This document shows positions 1 to 5,807 of a DNA stretch of 5,807 nt, piece by piece. Under the pieces are notes generated by a model. That model made no database searches. It had not been told where the DNA came from and saw only the letters and a program-made list of their open reading frames with translations. Both the position numbers and the translations under genes were made by a program. How positions within the stretch are numbered: position 1 is the stretch's first letter; each line of letters opens with the position of its first letter. The DNA comes from Syntrophaceae bacterium (GTDB taxonomy: Bacteria > Desulfobacterota > Syntrophia > Syntrophales > UBA2185): contig DNUI01000208.1 of the NCBI GenBank assembly GCA_003508565.1, positions 1-5,807 of the forward strand. Reading direction: 5' to 3'.

Positions 1-650
1 GTATGGGAGCCAGTATCGGCATGGCCCATGGCATGAGTAAAGCCCTGAAGGATAAAGGGAAGGGGAAGGTGGTAGGCGTTATCGGCGACTCAACATTTAT
101 TCATTCCGGAATTACCCCTCTCTTGAATATGGCCTATAATAAGAGTGATGCCGTTATTGTCATCTGTGACAATAGAACCACCGCCATGACAGGCATGCAG
201 GAACATCCAGCTACCGGATTCACACTTCAGGGAGAGAAGACGAAGGAGCTCAATTTTATAGACCTGGCCTCTGCGCTAGGAATTGAAAGTATCCATGTAA
301 TAGATCCATACAATATCAAATCAACAAGAACCGTATTACGAGAAGAATTATCGAGACCCGGACCTTCTGTTATTATATCACGCAGATCCTGCGTGTTATT
401 TAAGCGAAGTGCAAAGAATGAAAAAAAACCCCTCAAGGTGAATGCAGATACTTGTATAGGTTGTAAGACATGCATCAGTCTGGGGTGTCCACCCATTTCT
501 TGGAAAAAGCTGGAAGGCAACGTTGCTATTGAAAAAAAGAAAGATTCAAAACAACAAAAAGGCGTTGCACTTATTGACAGTAGCCTATGCACAGGTTGTA
601 CCATATGTCAGCAGGTCTGCAAAGTCGGTGCTATTGTTGAGGTAGATTAA
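1..650 (+). CDS. iorA: Indolepyruvate:ferredoxin oxidoreductase alpha subunit, C-terminal part (5' end outside window)
   Basis: This is the large subunit of the cytoplasmic enzyme that oxidatively decarboxylates aryl pyruvates (from Trp, Phe and Tyr transamination) to aryl-acetyl-CoA and passes electrons to ferredoxin. The frame is open to the left edge, so the Met at base 3 is internal; about 215 residues are present of the roughly 600 usual for the family. Numbering from that Met, residues 1-70 are the C-terminal thiamine-diphosphate domain: GDSTF (28-32) and DN (56-57) fit the GDS...N cofactor/metal motif, and the stretch TTAMTGMQEHP (59-69) is highly typical of IorA. The tail carries two ferredoxin-type 4Fe-4S motifs: Cys 151, 154, 157, 162 (CX2CX2CX4CP) and Cys 196, 199, 202, 206 (CX2CX2CX3C). 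In the second motif the usual Pro after the last Cys is Lys, and the linker between the motifs is long and Lys-rich. iorB follows after 4 bases. The assignment is firm. Confidence 0.95.
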   Translation, partial: MGASIGMAHGMSKALKDKGKGKVVGVIGDSTFIHSGITPLLNMAYNKSDAVIVICDNRTTAMTGMQEHPATGFTLQGEKTKELNFIDLASALGIESIHVIDPYNIKSTRTVLREELSRPGPSVIISRRSCVLFKRSAKNEKKPLKVNADTCIGCKTCISLGCPPISWKKLEGNVAIEKKKDSKQQKGVALIDSSLCTGCTICQQVCKVGAIVEVD

Positions 651-654
651 GGAT

Positions 655-1239
655 ATGCGAGCAAGTAAAGAGGTAAAAAGCATACTTCTTGCCGGTGTTG
701 GCGGTCAGGGGGTTTTGCGTGCAAGTGATGTTTTATGTTTAGTCGTGATGGAAGTCGGCATGGATGTAAAAAAAAGTGAAGTACATGGGATGGCTCAAAG
801 GGGTGGTTGTGTGACCAGTCATGTTCGGTATGGCAAGAAGGTGTATTCGCCCATCGCTAAAAAGGGAGATGTTGATATTCTTGTCTCCTTTGAAAAATTA
901 GAGGCCCTGCGATATCTGGATTTTTTGAAGCCGCATTGTGCCATTATCATAAATGAAAAGGAGCTTTATCCACCATCTGTAAATCTTGGAGATGCACATT
1001 ATCCCGACAATATTATTGAAATTATTAAGAATAGCTTTAAATTTGTGAAAATAGTGAATGCCGGTGATATAGCTCTTGAGGCCGGGGATATCAGGGCTGA
1101 AAATACAGCTCTACTGGGAGTTTTGTCTCAATATTTAAAAATAGATCTTTCACTCTGGGAAAAGGTCATCCATACATCCTTCCCTGAAAAAGCCATAGCA
1201 GCAAACCTCAAGGCTTTCCATATGGGACGAGCAGCATGA
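655..1239 (+). CDS. iorB: Indolepyruvate:ferredoxin oxidoreductase beta subunit
   Basis: This is the 194-residue small subunit, corresponding to the gamma-type domain of 2-oxoacid:ferredoxin oxidoreductases, and the partner of the IorA encoded just upstream. The N-terminus has a beta strand followed by the glycine-rich GVGGQG motif (14-19), typical of this domain. SEVHGMAQRGG (41-51) is the family signature involved in the active-site and subunit interface. NTALLG (150-155) and NLKAFHMG (184-191) match the conserved C-terminal helices. The length is normal for the family, which is about 190-200 residues. The ATG at 655 is preceded by AAGGA only one base away, which is too close to act as a standard ribosome site; GAGG at 639-642, inside the end of iorA, is at a workable distance. 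The 4-base gap to iorA suggests translational coupling. No convincing terminator follows. Confidence 0.95.
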   Translation: MRASKEVKSILLAGVGGQGVLRASDVLCLVVMEVGMDVKKSEVHGMAQRGGCVTSHVRYGKKVYSPIAKKGDVDILVSFEKLEALRYLDFLKPHCAIIINEKELYPPSVNLGDAHYPDNIIEIIKNSFKFVKIVNAGDIALEAGDIRAENTALLGVLSQYLKIDLSLWEKVIHTSFPEKAIAANLKAFHMGRAA

Positions 1240-1324
1240 AGCGGCGCTGCACATTCAACTTTTTAAAGGATAGTGTAATCTGCATACCTCTTTAGGGCGG
1301 AATGCCGCGAAACAGAAACATCCA

Positions 1325-1371
1325 TGAAATTCATTCTTGAAATGAATTCCCTGAAATCATCAATTTGAAAT
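1325..1371 (+). repeat. Four TGAAAT hexamers at 13-14 base spacing
   Basis: TGAAAT starts at 1325, 1338, 1352 and 1366, giving steps of 13, 14 and 14 bases. The last two copies extend to an identical 9-mer, TGAAATCAT (1352-1360 and 1366-1374). The second copy lies within CTTGAAATGA, which recurs at 1528-1537. The first two copies flank and overlap the inverted repeat at 1328-1348. The repetition is seen directly; any role, such as a protein-binding array or remnants of slipped duplication, is inference. The spacing is not the 10.5-base helical repeat, so same-face binding at every unit is not implied. Confidence 0.45.
1326..1350. repeat. Small inverted repeat (AATTCATT-cttga-AATGAATT)
   Basis: A perfect 8-bp dyad, 1328-1335 against 1341-1348, is separated by the five bases CTTGA. 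One mismatch followed by a G-C pair extends it slightly. It is AT-rich and has no T-run after it, so it is a poor intrinsic terminator. It could be an operator or a weak RNA hairpin. It lies about 90 bases after iorB and about 230 bases before the dnaJ-like gene. Confidence 0.35.
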
Positions 1372-1454
1372 CATGTACCTAAAAAATCACCAGTCCTATC
1401 GGGAACTCTTTTCGGCAATACTTGATGATTTTGAATTGAATTTGGACACAATGC

Positions 1455-1488
1455 TTGACAAATTAAATGGAATTGGTATCTTACCAAT
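1455..1488 (+). promoter_or_regulatory. Candidate sigma-70 promoter with a dyad over the -10
   Basis: TTGACA at 1455-1460 is a perfect -35 consensus. TATCTT at 1477-1482, 16 bases further on, matches four of six -10 positions. The 7-bp perfect dyad ATTGGTA-TCT-TACCAAT (1472-1488) covers the -10 and could be an operator or the first hairpin of the transcript. Transcription would begin near 1489, giving a leader of about 90 bases before the dnaJ-like start at 1579. No sigma-32-type pair (CTTGAAA with CCCCAT-like -10 at proper spacing) was found. The motif match is seen directly; promoter activity is inferred. Confidence 0.35.
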
Positions 1489-1513
1489 ACAAATGAAATA
1501 TACATAAAAATTC

Positions 1514-1545
1514 TTGAACATTTGGATCTTGAAATGATTTATAAT
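1514..1545 (+). promoter_or_regulatory. Second candidate promoter: perfect TATAAT with poor -35
   Basis: TATAAT at 1540-1545 is a perfect -10 consensus, 33 bases before the dnaJ-like ATG. The best upstream -35, TTGAAC at 1514-1519, is 20 bases away, which is longer than the usual 16-18, so the pair is weak by spacing. In AT-rich DNA a chance TATAAT is not rare. If used, transcription would start near 1552, and the purine run at 1551-1560 would then lie at the extreme 5' end of the message. Confidence 0.3.
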
Positions 1546-1550
1546 TAAAC

Positions 1551-1560
1551 GGAGAGAAGG
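1551..1560 (+). promoter_or_regulatory. Purine-rich Shine-Dalgarno-like run, unusually far from the dnaJ-like start
   Basis: GGAGAGAAGG ends 18 bases before the ATG at 1579, whereas 5-10 is usual, and no closer ribosome-binding sequence exists. The frame has no ATG, GTG or TTG between the upstream stop at 1546-1548 and 1579, and the J-domain begins directly after that ATG, so an earlier start is not available. Either the run works at long spacing or initiation does not depend on it. Confidence 0.3.
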
Positions 1561-1578
1561 GTCCTATATTTTCATAAT

Positions 1579-2526
1579 ATGGCAGAAGACTATTACAAAA
1601 TACTGGGAATAGAAAAAAGCGCAAGTGCTGAAGATATTAAGAAAGCCTATAGAAAATTGGCGTTAAAGTGGCATCCTGATAAAAACCCTAATAACAAGGC
1701 TGCTGAGGATAAATTTAAAAAGATCAGTGAAGCATACGCTGTTCTGAGCGATTCTGAAAAGCGGAAAGAATATGATACATATGGATCGGCAGATCAGTTC
1801 AGGCAGAGATACTCCCAAGAGGATATATTCAGAGGGTTCGATCTTAATGACATATTAAGAGGTTTTGGGTTTGGTGATTTGGGGGGAAGGGGTGGTGCAC
1901 GAACTTTTCGTACTGGCAGGGGAGGGGCTTTTACCTTTTCTCAAGGAGATTCTTTTTCAGATATGTTTGAGGGAGGGCGGCAAAGGTATGCTCATATGCC
2001 TCAAAAGGGGCAGGATTTTGAGTATAACCTCTCCATTACGTTAGAAGAATCTGTACTTGGCGCTGAAAAAAAATTGGCCCTGCAAAAAGATCATGGCACT
2101 GAGGAGATTACTTTTAAAGTTCCGCCAGGCATAAACACGGGGAAAAAATTGAGATTAGCTGGAAAGGGTGCTTCAGGGATAGAAGGAGGTCCTCCAGGTG
2201 ACTTATATATAAATATCACTATTCTCCCCCATCCAATATTTGCTCGTGACGGAAATGATTTATACATTGAGAAGTCTATAAACTTCACACAAGCTGCATT
2301 GGGAACAAGTATTGATGTACCAACCCTTGACGGATCTGTAAAAAGAATTAAAATTCCGCCTGGTACGCAAAACAATACCAAAATCAGAATGAAAGGATAC
2401 GGGGTTCCAGGATTGAAAGGTACAGGAAAAGGAGATCAGTTTGTAAAGATTTCCGTGAATGTGCCCAAAAAGCTGACGGACAGACAACTACAACTCATCA
2501 ATAAACTGGCCGAGGAAGGTTTATAA
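1579..2526 (+). CDS. cbpA: DnaJ/CbpA-type co-chaperone (class II J-protein)
   Basis: This 315-residue cytoplasmic Hsp40 stimulates the ATPase of a DnaK-type Hsp70 and delivers clients to it. Residues 3-69 form a complete J-domain, with DYYKILGI at the start, the essential HPD at 32-34 and the helix-IV region EKRKEYDTYG (60-69). Residues about 84-135 are rich in Gly and Phe. Two C-terminal substrate-binding beta domains follow, about 146-222 and 223-300, with the hallmark GDLYINI near 207-213 and HPIFARDGNDLY (218-229). There are no cysteines, so the zinc finger of true DnaJ is absent; together with the length this places it in the CbpA/DnaJB class. No dnaK, grpE or recognisable cbpM lies beside it. 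The start is fixed by the J-domain, though the ribosome-site spacing is poor. The gene symbol is by class and not by a demonstrated DNA-binding role. Confidence 0.93.
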   Translation: MAEDYYKILGIEKSASAEDIKKAYRKLALKWHPDKNPNNKAAEDKFKKISEAYAVLSDSEKRKEYDTYGSADQFRQRYSQEDIFRGFDLNDILRGFGFGDLGGRGGARTFRTGRGGAFTFSQGDSFSDMFEGGRQRYAHMPQKGQDFEYNLSITLEESVLGAEKKLALQKDHGTEEITFKVPPGINTGKKLRLAGKGASGIEGGPPGDLYINITILPHPIFARDGNDLYIEKSINFTQAALGTSIDVPTLDGSVKRIKIPPGTQNNTKIRMKGYGVPGLKGTGKGDQFVKISVNVPKKLTDRQLQLINKLAEEGL

Positions 2527-2597
2527 AAAAGTTTTTTATATAATATATGTCTTATAAGATATGTTATGTAAACTTATGTATCACTTTTCATACATGA
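2524..2597. terminator. AT-rich dyads between convergent genes, possible bidirectional termination zone
   Basis: The 76 bases between the two convergent genes hold three dyads. TATAAAAAA-G-TTTTTTATA begins within the last codons of the dnaJ-like gene. A 20-base near-palindrome centred on CTTATAAG lies at 2545-2564 and needs two G-T pairs. ATGTAT-CACTTTTC-ATACAT occupies 2576-2595. None is GC-rich, so none is a textbook intrinsic terminator; for the - strand genes the order of hairpin and then T-run on reading toward 2527 is the more terminator-like. A terminator is expected here from the gene arrangement. Confidence 0.35.
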
Positions 2598-2602
2598 AAC
2601 TT

Positions 2603-3322
2603 TTAAGACAGTTCAATATCTCCAATCGCACCGAACTTATCTCCGACAATAATAATGATACCTGATACTCCCTTTATGTTAATTCCCCTATCGAGAGCCG
2701 TTTTAATATCCTTTCTGCTTTTTACAATATTTCCTATGGCTGTAGCTGCTGCATCGGCCATGGATGATGATTTTGAAGTTACACACACTGCATCCGCATT
2801 GCCAAAACTCAGAGAGTGGCCTACCGTTCCAGAAGATGTACATACTCCAAGAGGCATTTTCTCGGACTTAATGAGAAGATTTATTTTATAGGTCAGAGGT
2901 GAATCACCGGCAAAGATTCCTACCTTAATATCCCTATCGGTTTTTAAAAATATATCCCCACCGTTTTCAACAATAACGTTACGAGATGATTTCAGAAGGT
3001 CATTTCCCACATATTCGGCAATTGCTCCGGCGACTGAAGCCATTGGACCGACACCGGTTGCCAAAGACGCATTCAGCATATCCCTTACAATATTGGGCGC
3101 CAGGTTGTCTTTAATGATGGGAACTAATGAAGTAAGAAAATTAGGATGAATTTTAATGTAAGTCTCGATAAAGCCACGATGATTATGAATTGATTTTATG
3201 GCCGCAACAGAAAGATCACTATCCGAAAGAATGAAAAGGTCAGTTTCACGGATACATACATGGAATGGTACAAGATTATTATTTAATACCCTGTTTCTGT
3301 AGGTCCTTTCCTGATAAACCAT
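2603..3322 (-). CDS. UPF0280 family protein (ApbE superfamily, function unknown)
   Basis: This 239-residue protein matches the UPF0280 family, distant relatives of the flavin transferase ApbE, found in anaerobic bacteria and archaea without a settled role. The signatures are an N-terminal YQERTYRNRV (3-12) followed by the ETDLFILSD segment (26-34), GVGPMASVAGAIAEYVG (90-106), ENGGDIFL (119-126), SSGTVGHSLSFGNADAV (163-179) and ADAAATAIGN (189-198). The GGD, SSG and ADAxAT elements correspond to the FAD- and metal-binding regions of ApbE, so nucleotide or flavin binding is plausible but unproven. No signal peptide or lipobox is visible, unlike many ApbE proteins, so it is probably cytoplasmic. 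The ATG at 3322 gives the expected family N-terminus but lacks a clear Shine-Dalgarno sequence. It lies 35 bases behind dnaE in the same direction and may be read through from it. Family assignment is confident; no function should be taken from it. Confidence 0.85.
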   Translation of the reverse strand: MVYQERTYRNRVLNNNLVPFHVCIRETDLFILSDSDLSVAAIKSIHNHRGFIETYIKIHPNFLTSLVPIIKDNLAPNIVRDMLNASLATGVGPMASVAGAIAEYVGNDLLKSSRNVIVENGGDIFLKTDRDIKVGIFAGDSPLTYKINLLIKSEKMPLGVCTSSGTVGHSLSFGNADAVCVTSKSSSMADAAATAIGNIVKSRKDIKTALDRGINIKGVSGIIIIVGDKFGAIGDIELS

Positions 3323-3357
3323 GTTTGATATTGCTTAATAGTAACTTTATATATAGC

Positions 3358-5807
3358 CTATAAGTCATTATTATTAATACGGAAGCGTGTTGCACTTGAA
3401 CCAAGAAGCAGATCAGCGTCTTCTCTTAATTTTTCGGTAATTTCTACACGGCATTCTTTGCCGAGGTACACAATAATCTCGCTTTTACCATTAAGAATAT
3501 GTATGAATACATAGGACTTACCCTTATAGGTCTTAAGTAACGCATTAAGTGATTCTATTACTTCAGATGATGCATGTGAAACATTAATATAAAAATGCGC
3601 TTCATTAAAAGATTTTTCTGATGCATTGCCGAGAGCGCTCAGTTCGGAGGCGATCACCTTAACGCCCTCTTCCCCAGCATCTATGGTACCCTTAATCAGC
3701 ACGGGTTCTTCACTATGGAGCAGACCGAAAGCCTTTTTATAAATATCGGCAAAAAAGATTACTGTTACAGAACCTTTGAGATCCTCAATGGTTATATACG
3801 CCATGACATCTTTTTTCTTCGTTGTAACCTCATGAATATTGCTGACGACACCTCCAAATATTACGACATCACGATCTTTCTTATCATTGATACTTGTGGT
3901 ATCGACATTCGCAAGGTTGCTCAGCTTATCCGCGTATTTCAAAAGTGGATGACCTGTAATGTAAAATCCTAGGGTTTCCTTCTCATAGCCAAGTAATTCC
4001 TGATGATCCCATTCCGTTGCATCAGGAATGGCATAGTGATTAGCAGATTCAAAATTTTGAGAATTATCACTTTCCAACTGGTCAAATAAGCTTGTCTGAC
4101 CGCTTGACCTTTCCTTCTGTCTCCTGTGAGCCGTATCAACAATGCCTTCATAATTTTCCATGAGGTATTTTCTTTTGTAACTAAGAGAATCAAAAGCCCC
4201 ACATTTAATAAGGCTTTCAATCATTCTCTTGTTAATTTTCCTGTGATCGACACGGTTTGAGAAATCGTCGAATGTCGAAAAGCTACCTTCGTTTTTTCTG
4301 ACATCTATGATTGATTCGACAGCACCGCTTCCCACATTCTTGACGGCTGCGAGACCAAAGCGAATATGTTCACCGGAGACGCTGAAATCACTTTGCGACT
4401 CATTGATATCGGGAGGAAGGACATTTATACCCATATCTTTGCAACAGCTGATATATTTAATAATCTTGTCTCTGTTATCCTTTTCACTTGTCAGAAGTGC
4501 AGCCATAAATTCAACCGGATAATTAGCTTTCAAATACGCGGTTTGGTAGGATATTATCGCGTAGGCCGTACTGTGAGACTTATTAAAACCGTATTCGGCG
4601 AATGTTTCCATCTGATCCCAGATTTTTCGCGACTTTTTTTCGGATATTTTTTTCTGTTTGGCCCCCTCAAGAAATTTAGGTTTTTCTTTTTCCATCTCAG
4701 AGGTTTTTTTCTTGCTCATGACCTTGCGCAGTATATCTGCTTCCGCCATGGTGTAACCACCAATGGCGCTTGCTATCTGCATGACCTGCTCCTGGTACAC
4801 GATGACACCATAAGTTTCCTTCAGGATCTCTACCAGTTCGGGTATTTCATACACGATCTTGGTTTTACCCTGTTTTCTGGAAATGAATTCAGGGACCATA
4901 TTCATCGGTCCCGGTCTGTAAAGGGCAATGAGGGCAATAATATCCTCTATGCAATCAGGCTTCATATTGACAAGGATGTCTTTCATGCCGGAACTTTCCA
5001 GCTGGAACACGCCGTCCGTGTTTCCCTTCATCAGTAATTGATACGTGTTGTGATCATCGAGGGAAAGTTTATCAATGTCTAAATTATGCCCCCTCCCCTC
5101 TTTAATAAACTGCAGAGCGTTCTTAATGACCGTAAGTGTTTTCAAGCCAAGAAAGTCAAATTTGGTAAGACCCACAGCCTGGAGATCGTTCATGGAATAT
5201 TGCGTGACGATTTCCTCCCTGGGACTTTTGCAGAGAGGCACGCGCTCAACAAGGGGCACATCTGATATGACAACACCTGCAGCGTGGGTGGAAGAATGCC
5301 TGTTTAAACCTTCCAGGGCCCGCGACAGAGAGAGGAGCTTTTTTACCTTTTCATTTTTTTTCTCCTCTTCCTGCAAACGCGGCTCACTTTGAATGGCCAT
5401 ATCAAGGGAAATATTGAGAACATTGGGTACCAGTTTGGCTATTGTGTCCACTTCGCCGTAGGATATGCTCAATGCCCTTCCTACATCCCTGATCACCGCC
5501 TTCGCCTGCATTTTACCGAACGTAATGATCTGAGCGACTTTATCGCTCCCGTATTTATCTGTGACGTACTTGATGATTTCATCCCTACCGTCCTGACAAA
5601 AGTCAATATCTATATCAGGCATGCTTATCCGGTCTGGGTTCAAAAATCTCTCGAAAAAAAGTCCATACCGTATTGGGTCGATATTTGTGATGCCGATTGA
5701 GTATGCCACTAAACTTCCTGCCGCAGAACCTCTCCCGGGGCCGACAGGAATGTTTTTTTGTTTTGCGTAATTTACAAAATCTGACACAATAAGAAAGTAT
5801 CCGGCAA
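3358..5807 (-). CDS. dnaE: DNA polymerase III alpha subunit, C-terminal two thirds (5' end outside window)
   Basis: This is the catalytic subunit of the replicative polymerase. The frame stays open to the right edge, where codons before the GTG at 5785-5787 read GYFLI, a conserved internal DnaE stretch; that GTG is thus an internal Val. About 815 residues are present of about 1,150; the N-terminal PHP domain and part of the palm are missing. Counting that Val as 1, GPGRGSAAGSLVAY (17-30) and PDIDIDF (57-63) belong to the palm. Asp 60 and 62, with Asp 211 in KFDFLGL, correspond to the E. coli catalytic triad D401/D403/D555. Fingers motifs include YQEQVMQIA (331-339), ADILRKVMSKK (350-360) and FAEYGFNKSHS (396-406). 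RFGLAAVKNVG (476-486) marks the helix-hairpin-helix region, QTSLF (564-568) is a good beta-clamp-binding motif, and about 638-718 is an OB fold. No intein, frameshift or missing catalytic residue is seen. Confidence 0.97.
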   Translation of the reverse strand, partial: AGYFLIVSDFVNYAKQKNIPVGPGRGSAAGSLVAYSIGITNIDPIRYGLFFERFLNPDRISMPDIDIDFCQDGRDEIIKYVTDKYGSDKVAQIITFGKMQAKAVIRDVGRALSISYGEVDTIAKLVPNVLNISLDMAIQSEPRLQEEEKKNEKVKKLLSLSRALEGLNRHSSTHAAGVVISDVPLVERVPLCKSPREEIVTQYSMNDLQAVGLTKFDFLGLKTLTVIKNALQFIKEGRGHNLDIDKLSLDDHNTYQLLMKGNTDGVFQLESSGMKDILVNMKPDCIEDIIALIALYRPGPMNMVPEFISRKQGKTKIVYEIPELVEILKETYGVIVYQEQVMQIASAIGGYTMAEADILRKVMSKKKTSEMEKEKPKFLEGAKQKKISEKKSRKIWDQMETFAEYGFNKSHSTAYAIISYQTAYLKANYPVEFMAALLTSEKDNRDKIIKYISCCKDMGINVLPPDINESQSDFSVSGEHIRFGLAAVKNVGSGAVESIIDVRKNEGSFSTFDDFSNRVDHRKINKRMIESLIKCGAFDSLSYKRKYLMENYEGIVDTAHRRQKERSSGQTSLFDQLESDNSQNFESANHYAIPDATEWDHQELLGYEKETLGFYITGHPLLKYADKLSNLANVDTTSINDKKDRDVVIFGGVVSNIHEVTTKKKDVMAYITIEDLKGSVTVIFFADIYKKAFGLLHSEEPVLIKGTIDAGEEGVKVIASELSALGNASEKSFNEAHFYINVSHASSEVIESLNALLKTYKGKSYVFIHILNGKSEIIVYLGKECRVEITEKLREDADLLLGSSATRFRINNNDL

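Larger units (their letters stand above)
1373..1548 (+). pseudogene. Possible short or decayed reading frame upstream of the dnaJ-like gene
   Basis: An ATG at 1373 opens a 44-codon frame ending with TAA at 1505-1507. Its composition looks protein-like: acidic and leucine-rich, with LFSAILDDFELNLDTMLDKL in the middle. A different frame overlapping its end, at about 1477-1548, reads TNTNEIYIKILEHLDLEMIY and also looks protein-like. A single frameshift near 1477-1490 would join the two into about 58 residues ending at the TAA at 1546-1548. No Shine-Dalgarno sequence precedes the ATG. I do not recognise the protein. In some bacteria a small MerR-like chaperone modulator (CbpM) is encoded next to cbpA, and the position and the helix-GIL-helix look vaguely suit a remnant of one, but this is speculation. 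It may equally be chance open frame in AT-rich spacer DNA. Confidence 0.2.
1240..1578. other. Gene-free stretch between iorB and the dnaJ-like gene
   Basis: These 339 bases carry no gene that I can assign to a family. They are AT-rich and contain several small structures listed separately: four spaced TGAAAT hexamers, an 8-bp inverted repeat (AATTCATT/AATGAATT, 1328-1335 and 1341-1348, 5-base loop), a short possible reading frame, a TTGACA box with a dyad over the putative -10, a perfect TATAAT and a purine-rich Shine-Dalgarno-like run. A 10-base direct repeat, CTTGAAATGA, occurs at 1336-1345 and again at 1528-1537. The region most likely holds the 3' end of the iorAB transcript and the promoter and leader of the co-chaperone gene. 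I found no tRNA-like fold, no recognisable riboswitch and no insertion-sequence ends. Confidence 0.6.

Noticed and set aside
227..604. Minus-strand 125-codon open frame opposite iorA
   Set aside because: It is antisense to the conserved thiamine-diphosphate and ferredoxin parts of iorA and has no family features of its own.
1231..1264. GCAGC...GCTGC hairpin overlapping the iorB stop codon, followed by a TTTTT run, as a terminator for iorAB
   Set aside because: The stem is only 5 bp with a 10-base loop, and the T-run begins 9 bases after the stem, so it does not meet the form of an intrinsic terminator.
1297..1308. GCGG-AATG-CCGC hairpin in the spacer after iorB
   Set aside because: It has a 4-bp stem without a T-run; this is too small to support as a terminator or RNA element.
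1336..1342. CTTGAAA here and at 1528-1534 as sigma-32 heat-shock -35 boxes for the co-chaperone
   Set aside because: No CCCCAT-like -10 lies 13-15 bases downstream of either copy.
4366..5037. Long + strand open frame of 223 codons opposite dnaE, plus other + strand frames within 3715-5700
   Set aside because: They are antisense to an intact, strongly conserved dnaE coding frame and their translations resemble no protein; they are shadow frames.
5785..5787. GTG as the start codon of a short 809-residue polymerase
   Set aside because: The codons before it stay open to the window edge and read GYFLI, a conserved internal DnaE stretch, so the true start is outside the window.
1..5807. A novel defence, mobile or regulatory system in the window
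   Set aside because: All large frames belong to known housekeeping or metabolic families, and there are no transposase, integrase, toxin, nuclease or CRISPR-like repeats; only the 1240-1578 spacer and the UPF0280 gene remain unexplained.

Overview
The window holds four recognisable protein genes, two of them cut by the window edges, and one gene-free stretch of about 340 bases. On the + strand lie the 3' end of iorA (1-650), the complete iorB (655-1239), the gene-free stretch (1240-1578) and a complete class II DnaJ/CbpA-type co-chaperone (1579-2526). On the - strand, convergent with these, lie a UPF0280 (ApbE-superfamily) protein of unknown function (2603-3322) and, upstream of it in the same direction, the C-terminal two thirds of the replicative DNA polymerase III alpha subunit, dnaE (3358 to the window end at 5807).

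The organism is a bacterium, because it has a DnaE-type polymerase. It is probably anaerobic, or at least runs ferredoxin-based metabolism, because it has the oxygen-sensitive indolepyruvate:ferredoxin oxidoreductase IorAB. Composition is moderately AT-rich. The gene families would suit a Desulfobacterota-like bacterium or another strict anaerobe, but this is inference and no marker in the window fixes the phylum. Neither the dnaJ-like gene nor the UPF0280 gene has a well-placed Shine-Dalgarno sequence.

iorA and iorB form a tight unit with a 4-base gap, and their products are the two subunits of one enzyme, which oxidises aryl pyruvates to aryl-acetyl-CoA and reduces ferredoxin. dnaE and the UPF0280 gene are separated by 35 bases and may be co-transcribed. 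The co-chaperone stands alone here, with no dnaK or grpE beside it. It probably has its own promoter in the 1240-1578 region, where a TTGACA box, a dyad over the putative -10, a second perfect TATAAT, four TGAAAT hexamers spaced 13-14 bases apart and a short possibly decayed reading frame can be seen.

I see no mobile element, CRISPR array, tRNA, rRNA or defence system. The window looks like ordinary chromosomal backbone. The parts most worth a second look are the 1240-1578 region and the functionally unassigned UPF0280 gene behind dnaE.
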